From Cerioporus squamosus (taxonomy: Eukaryota > Basidiomycota > Agaricomycetes > Polyporales > Polyporaceae), in assembly GCA_022592435.1 (NCBI GenBank), contig JABYQS010000053.1, positions 1 through 64,000 on the forward strand: a stretch of 64,000 nucleotides of DNA, written 5' to 3'. Positions 58,130 through 64,000 of the stretch are shown here, in pieces (position 1 is the first letter of the stretch; each line of letters starts with the position of its first letter). The notes beneath the pieces were generated by a model. It was not told the origin of the DNA, did no database searches, and was given only the letters and a program-made list of their open reading frames with translations. Both the position numbers and the translations under genes were made by a program.

Positions 58130-59304
58130 CTCAGCAGTCGGAAAGAAGGTTCTTCGGCGCGCGGTAGCCTCGCGAAACGAAAACGTGAATCGATTCGATA
58201 CAGGGTGAGTCTGTCCGTCCGAACGACGACGTCGCATTGACCAAGGAGACTGGTGCTCTTCCGGCGGCACAGGAACCACCTTCTTCGACGACGACGCACT
58301 GCCAGAGCGAGCGTCCTCATCCGACTTGGACTATGTTGCAAACGTCCGAGATGCAGCAGCAGTACTAGTGGGATGAGACACCGCTTTGCACCTCCGTCAG
58401 CTTCTCGCATCCGATATGTTAGGCCTCGACACGAGCACGCCGCAGTCCCTCGTTAACAGGTGCGGTCGCGTCAGGGGTGTGTCTCGAGAGTCCGGAGTGC
58501 GAGCGAGGAAGCGGTGGATGAGGACACGTCGAGGATACCAACACAGCACAAGAACGTCGAGCGAGACCGATACCGTAGTCAACGGCCTGTATAAAGGGGA
58601 TGCCAGGTCATGACAAGTACGGAGATCCATACTCGACAGTGTTTTCAAACAACACGGCGAGCGGCCTGGCGCTGCTCACTCCCCTGGACGACTCCATGTC
58701 CACGTCGCACGTCCACGCCCGCGGCCGCCGAGCACGAAGCTTCATAAGCAGCTGGCCTTCTTGAGGGCAAAGCGCGAGTGGAATCTCTGGTCCCGTATGG
58801 GACGGGTTGGGTCGGAAGGGATCGACGAAGCGCAGGACTCGTACAACTGCGACACGCTTTTGAGAATGCTGCGGGAGCATGGACGGCTCGAAGCAACACA
58901 GTGCCGTGCCTGTCAGTGAATGCGACGAGTCAGCGGCGTGCAGGGTGGCCCGAAAAGCGGAACATAGCGCAGCGTGGAGACTGACCTAAGAAGGGGAGCT
59001 GTCGCTGACCACTTGTGATACTGGTAGTACTAGGCGATCGAGTCGCGGCGGCAGTAGAGCTTTGGAGTAAGCTGGAGGCTGGCGGAGGTGATAACTAACG
59101 GAGGGAAAAGGAAGAAGAGGAAGGCTGTGCTGCAGGACGAGTTGGCGCGGATTCGTCTTGGTGGATGGCAGAAACTTCAAGTCGAGTCGTGGTCCTAAAC
59201 GCATGAGGCACTGTTTTGAGGGCTGCTACAAGTCCAATCGAATCAGTCGTTGGGACGGTCAGCAGATTGCCAAGGAACGTCTCACCTGGCGTCGTTCGAG
59301 TCTG
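58130..59304. other. Stretch between the MITE and HET gene 3
   Basis: No intact gene. It contains the minus-strand fragment at 58608-58899. The part at about 59.0-59.2 kb resembles 62.58-62.72 kb, the downstream flank of HET gene 4. The HET duplications therefore included 3' flanking DNA. Confidence 0.45.
58608..58899 (-). pseudogene. Fragment of an unknown gene, related to 50.3-50.6 kb
   Basis: The minus-strand frame begins with MLPQHSQKRVAVVRVLR and ends with VEYGSPY and a stop at 58608. The same order of motifs occurs on the plus strand at 50340-50593. No domain recognised. Confidence 0.45.
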
Positions 59305-61236
59305 TCAGACCAAGGGTCCATGCCACCCGGCCCATGAGGCGTCCCGGATGATGAGCGTATGTCCAGGATTGAGAGGACAACGCGCGAAAGATAAGACCAC
59401 CTCCTCTGTCTCCTCCGCCTCCTCATATCTACCCTCCAGCTGGAACCTTCTCCGGAGATCTGGCCATCCTAAGACATGATCCTTTACACAGTCATGTCGA
59501 GGATCGGTTGAGACCGTGCTGATCTTCTCCTCGAACTTGGCTTCCGCGTCCTGCCCTCGTGCACCTCCGCCTCTGACCGTCGCCCATATAGCAGCAGTAG
59601 GCCTGCGCGGCGTTCCGGGTGGGCCTTCCTTCTGACATCGCCCTACCTTGATAATGATAAAATGATGGTAGTAGGTCTTGAAAACGTACGCAGTCGGCAG
59701 ATCGGAGTCGGCCGTCCAGGGAGAGTGCAGCCCGGCGCCGCGAATCTCGAAGTAGTCCGACCGAGATTCGACGAGGAACTTCTGGATGCGAGCTTCGGAG
59801 AAGCGGACAGGGGCCTGGAAGGTGAGTTGCATAGGGATAGCCGGGGTAAATCTGGACGTGGCGAAGTCTGGTAGTTGGCCAGGGGCGCGATGCAGCGAAG
59901 GACGATGTCTGATGAGGACTTCCTGCCACGACGGGGGATCGGGCGGGCTTGTCCCATCGTACTCTGAACCGATGATTATTCTCAGACGAGGTTCGCCTAC
60001 CCGGAACGAACGGTATGGAGACGAGCTTGATTGACTGTCAGGGTCATGTTCAAGATGGAGGAAAACTGAGCGCCCTTGCTTCGAAGACCAGAATAGATCT
60101 CCGAGCACTTCGCCTCTCCACGTGAAAATGGGAATATAGGCCTGGATCCCAGTGGGAGTGACGGCGAACGTCATGTTGTGCACATCCCTAACTCGCGTCT
60201 CGAGGGCTGAATCCTGCTTGTTACTACTGGTCAGCGACAACCCACTGACCGTAGATAATCAACTCACGTCGTAGTTTACATCGGCGGGCATTTGCGTTCG
60301 CCGCGGGGGCGCGTATACGAGTCCCTCGAAATCTGTGCTGCCAGAGAAGTACCGCGGCGACGCAGAGAAGAGACATTGGTTGAGAGAGCTCGCGTCCGTG
60401 CATCCTGTGGCTGCTTCCCAAGCGAAGAGCGTCGTGTCCGCCCACTGCTTCATGATCTCCTCCTGTAGCCGTCGGAACGCGTTCCTGCCCTCACCGTAGA
60501 GCGGGGGCATCTGGATATCGAAAAGTCCGAGAAGGCAGTATGCCTCGTCCTCCCGACGCGTCGTCTGCCGCCTTTGAAACCAAGACATTCGCTGAGCGAT
60601 GCTGAACTGTGTATGACTGGCTTGGAGCCGGAGCACAGCCGCGGGGATGCCACAGCGCTGTTCCAGCAGCTCTGCGAGGTCCGCTTTGGTTCCTATGACT
60701 TCCCAAGACGATGAGAGGAAAAAGAAGAAGCGCGGAGCAACGAGCTCCTGGAGAGTCCATCCCCTCTGGAACCAGATGCTCCTCCTGAAGGGACTGTACC
60801 GCGGATGACCGTAAGGATCTGGCAAGTCGCGATCCGCCTCCAGGTCTTCCTGTGAGAAGAAAACAGAGTCGACATCCCGTAGGTATCCGTAACAGATTGC
60901 TGCGAGGGCGTAGTAGCGGAACATGGAGTTGATCGCCTCGGAGAGCTCGGCGCTGCTCGTCTTGTCGATGCAGCAGGTGTCGATCCAGACCCACTTGTAG
61001 CCGTGCATCTCAGCGAGCTCGCAGCACCTCCGGATCTTCTCAGACACGAAGTCGCGGGGATTCGTGCCGTCCTTGACGCAACTCTCCTCGATCTTCCGGA
61101 TGTCCTGGAACGATTGCTCCGGGGCTCCGTCCCCGGGCTTGTTCCACACATGCGAGAGGACTGCGTAGTCCTCGGGAACATCCTCGGGGGAGGGGAAGAA
61201 GTGGAGCTCAGCGCGGTCGGTACTGAGGACCCACAT
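59305..61236 (-). CDS. HET-domain protein gene 3
   Basis: Exons (minus strand) 61236-60268 and 60213-59305 give 625 residues. They are joined by a 54-bp phase-0 intron with GTGAGT donor and CAG acceptor, at the same place as in HET genes 1, 2 and 4. The HET core has YAVLSHVW near residue 24 and WIDTCCIDK at 84-92. It is followed by GWTLQELVAP, FSIAQRMSWF, EDEAYCLLGLF and PPLYGEGRNAF. The C-terminal exon reads FAVTPTGIQAYIPIF near its start and CPLNPGHTLI near its end. The frame is intact. Most similar by eye to gene 2, on the same strand, with about 4 kb between them. Confidence 0.92.
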
Positions 61237-62812
61237 GGGCGAAGTCTGGACACAATGGTCATGAAATGCTCAATCGGGCAAGAACTTGCGAGGGATCGCG
61301 CACCTTAGAAAGACTTTGGAGTCAAGAGACCGCAGAGCGGCTAGGAATAGACGAGACACGCGCGGATCGATGACTGGGAGCGCGAAGGGGCGCAAATGCG
61401 GGACGAAAGTGATGAGAATGACGAGCAAAAGAGTTTTGGGGGTACTGACAGTGTCGACTGGAGAGCTGGTGGTTCACTCGTTGTGGTAAAGAGGGAACAG
61501 ACGTAGAAGTTGGACGCGAACTATTTGGTTCCCGAGTACAAGCCGCTTGTACACAGGTTTGACACAAGTCAGCAGTGCAAATGTCAGAAAGAAGCATCAC
61601 TCGGTGTCGAGATTCTCACCTTATTGTGTAGTACAGCCGCCCAGTCATGCCGGGACGCCGAGTGCTCTCGAGCCTGCGACATACGCTACATCTGGAAAGA
61701 GAAAGTATTCAGAGTCACTGGCAGCTGAAGGCGTACTCTCGAAGGGAGGGCTGAAGCTAATGCCCGAGGTCCAGGGCGCGATCGCCGTGGTGCACGAGAT
61801 ATCGACTAGGGTCCGGTTGCGAAAGTTCTGCACATGATGGTCAAGAAAAAATGCATAATCTAACATGCCAGGGAGATGTGCACCTTCAAGGATGTCAAGA
61901 GAAGGGGAAGTAATTGGAGACAACGTGAGGGACGCAGATGAGAGCGTGGGGAAGGGGACTGCGGACGGGTTTGCGCCGTTCGGTACGGCCCACAGTCGAC
62001 CTCTGGGTCAATGAGCGGAATGACAGCTACGTGGATCAACGAGGATAGCAACAATGTGCGCGCCGCTCTGATGCTCTGGGTGCTGGACAGGAAAGCGAGA
62101 GGCAGAGAGGAAAGAGGAGGGCAGCTGAGGTCGCCGCCCAGAGTTTGCCGTGAGTGCACTGTGCTCGTACTTTCCTTGGCAATTGTACACCAATACTGTC
62201 AGGCAAGGTTTGCACGAATACCTCGGCACTAAGTATTCGTCATTCCGGTAGCCTAGTACACTGGAAGATAACGCACATTGAGCCGTCATTCAACTCATGA
62301 ACTCGCTTCGACCTGCCTGTGCAGCACCCCCTTCGTCAGCTCTCCTTGCACATGCTCCCGACACTCTCACAGGATAAACGACTCCGGGGCTCGGATGGGC
62401 CATACGTGTTCAGGAGATGGGCCACGGAGAGCGCGTACAGCTCGTCTTCTTGCCACTACAGTGGGTCGATCGACTCCGGAGCATCGTGCCCGACACCATC
62501 GTAACTGTACGCTGTAGACGAATGCCTTCCTCAGACGCGGCAGAGACAGAGAAAGCCCGAGTGCGTATCAATTGAATTTTCTGACGAGGCAGGGATATGA
62601 TCGGACATTGTCAGAGACAGTGGCGGAGGAATAAGGAAGAAGAGGGAATGCCGCAGGATGAGTCGGCCTTGGAACGACGGTACACGTTCCCGAGAGCCTC
62701 GTAGATCCCGCGTTGTTCGACACTCTGATGGGCCTTAGATGTTGACCACCAAAGGTCCGGACTCGTGTCTTCTCGAGGTGTCTCCATAGATTCAAAGCAC
62801 TCGGGGGCTCGA
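61237..62812. other. Stretch between HET genes 3 and 4
   Basis: It should hold the promoter of HET gene 3 and the 3' flank of HET gene 4. No gene is recognised. The segment at 62.58-62.72 kb resembles 59.0-59.2 kb. Confidence 0.4.
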
Positions 62813-63999
62813 CTAAGCCTGATTCTTCCGGTCATGGAGTGAAGCGTCCAGAAGTAACGTCCGCTCAGGACTGATGGGACAAGCCGTGAAGGTCAGGATC
62901 ACGGGAGACATGGTGCATAGAAGGAACCAGGGGACGTTCAGGTGAAACCTCTTCCGAAGAGTCGGCCATCGCGAGACATGGTCCTCAAGACAGTTGTGTG
63001 AAGGATCTCTTGCAAACTTCATCGCCTCCTCCTTCGCCCGCGGCGACGCTGTCATCGTCGCAACGCCGCGAACCTTCGCCCATATGGGTCCGGGAGCTGG
63101 CCGAGGCAGATCTCCGGGCACCCAATCCCTCTGACATTGTCCGACCTGGATTACGATGAACTGGGAGGAGGAGCGTTCGAAGACATAGGATGTCAGAAGA
63201 TTTGAGTCGGCCAATTGAGAAGACTGAGACTCGGCGCCGAGAACGTGCACGCAGTCTGCCCCAAACTCGTGCATGAACTTCCGGATGTGAGCGTTGTCAA
63301 AACGGAAAGGGGAATCGAGGACGAGCTGCATAGGCATAGGTGGGATGAAAAACGTGCGAGTATCTGAGAGCTGCCCAGGGAGCCGGTGCGACGGAGGTCG
63401 ATGTCGGATGAGGACTTCTTGCCATGATGCACATATGATCTCACCGCCAAACACGTATTCACCGGTGTCGCTGTTGAAGCAACCGTTGGTCCCCGTCCAG
63501 TGTATACGTGAAACACCGCCAGAAACGCGATACGAAGGGCGGACAGACGAGCGCGCCTGACTGTCGGGGTCTTCTTCAAGGTGAAGCACCGCAGCGTCCC
63601 GTCCGTGACTCCGATCTGTGGACCAGTAGAGGTCTGCCAGGACGTCGCCACCCCGTAACTTGTATACGGGTATATATGCCAGGACGCCATGGGGGGTGAC
63701 GGAAAACGTCATGTCGTTGGCAACACCACCTCGCGACTCAACAGCTGGATCCTGTTCCTTTGTCAGCGACTACGCATCGCCAATGATATCTTACTCACTT
63801 CGTACGTGGAACCGTCCCACACTGGTGCGCGTTGTGGCGGCGTGTACATGATGTTCCCGATTCTGAACACTGAAGGTGACGGCGCGAAGAGACAAGATTG
63901 CATCTGATCGTCCAGTCTCGAGTCTGCCCACGCGAAGAGCGTGGTGTCTGCCGACTGCTTCATGATCTCCTCTTGGAGTCGACGGAACGCGTTCCTCCC
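62813..63999 (-). CDS. HET-domain protein gene 4, cut by the window edge
   Basis: The visible part is the 3' end of exon 1 (63999-63799) and exon 2 (63751-62813), joined by a 47-bp phase-0 intron with GTGAGT donor and CAG acceptor. The first visible codons read GRNAFRRLQEEIM, the end of the block PPLYGEGRNAFRRLQEE of the other HET genes, so the HET core itself lies beyond the window. Exon 2 begins DPAVESRGGVANDMTF and contains VTPHGVLAYIPVY and CPISPERTLLLDAS, matching the C-terminal regions of genes 1-3. No stop or frameshift is seen in the visible part. Function inferred from paralogues: non-self recognition. Confidence 0.88.
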
Positions 64000-64000
64000 C

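Noticed and set aside
1..64000. tRNA or rRNA genes
   Set aside because: No convincing T-arm/A-box combination or rRNA core sequence was recognised by eye; a covariance-model scan would be needed to exclude small RNAs.

Overview
The window looks like nuclear DNA of an agaricomycete basidiomycete, probably a polypore-type fungus. It is GC-rich. Its genes are cut by many introns of about 46-86 bp with GT..AG ends. It carries fungal families: HET-domain proteins, HbrB (TORC2 subunit), Con-6, salicylate-hydroxylase-like FAD monooxygenases, a CECR5-like HAD hydrolase and a GatB/YqeY protein. All gene models are read by eye from coding potential, splice motifs and comparison of paralogues inside the window. 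No database search was run.

Layout. (1) 1-3.3 kb: no intact gene, but two decayed relics: the 5' end of the small gene now at 48.8 kb (relic 1.2-1.4 kb) and HbrB exon 1 (relic 1.66-2.09 kb). (2) 3.3-5.6 kb: HET gene 1 (+), broken by one in-frame stop. (3) 5.6-8.4 kb: spacer with diverged patches of the repeat unit. (4) 8.4-39.7 kb: a tandem array with units of about 9.5-9.6 kb. Four copies of the 5' half of HbrB are present and only the last (35.8-39.7 kb) has the 3' half. Each of the first three runs from a conserved splice acceptor straight into spacer DNA, giving chimeric open tails. (5) 41.2-46.3 kb: two paralogous FAD monooxygenase genes in tandem (+). (6) 47.4-48.8 kb (-): a three-repeat Con-6 gene and a small unknown gene. 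(7) 49.0-49.8 kb: 5'-truncated, frameshifted HAD hydrolase pseudogene. (8) 50-53 kb: no recognisable intact gene. (9) 53.2-64 kb: three HET genes on the minus strand (the last cut by the window edge), with a mitochondrial GatB/YqeY (AIM41-like) gene and a 635-bp mariner/pogo-type MITE between them.

How it fits together. Four related HET genes share one intron position and flank both sides of the HbrB array, so this may be an allorecognition-rich, fast-evolving region. HbrB family proteins (yeast Bit61, mammalian PRR5/Protor) are TORC2 subunits. The array is the most striking feature: it mixes repeat ages, shows mosaic intron haplotypes, and holds only one copy with a 3' end, which itself carries two 1-bp frameshifts. 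Several disruptions are 1-bp homopolymer changes, so consensus error must be excluded before calling the locus broken.
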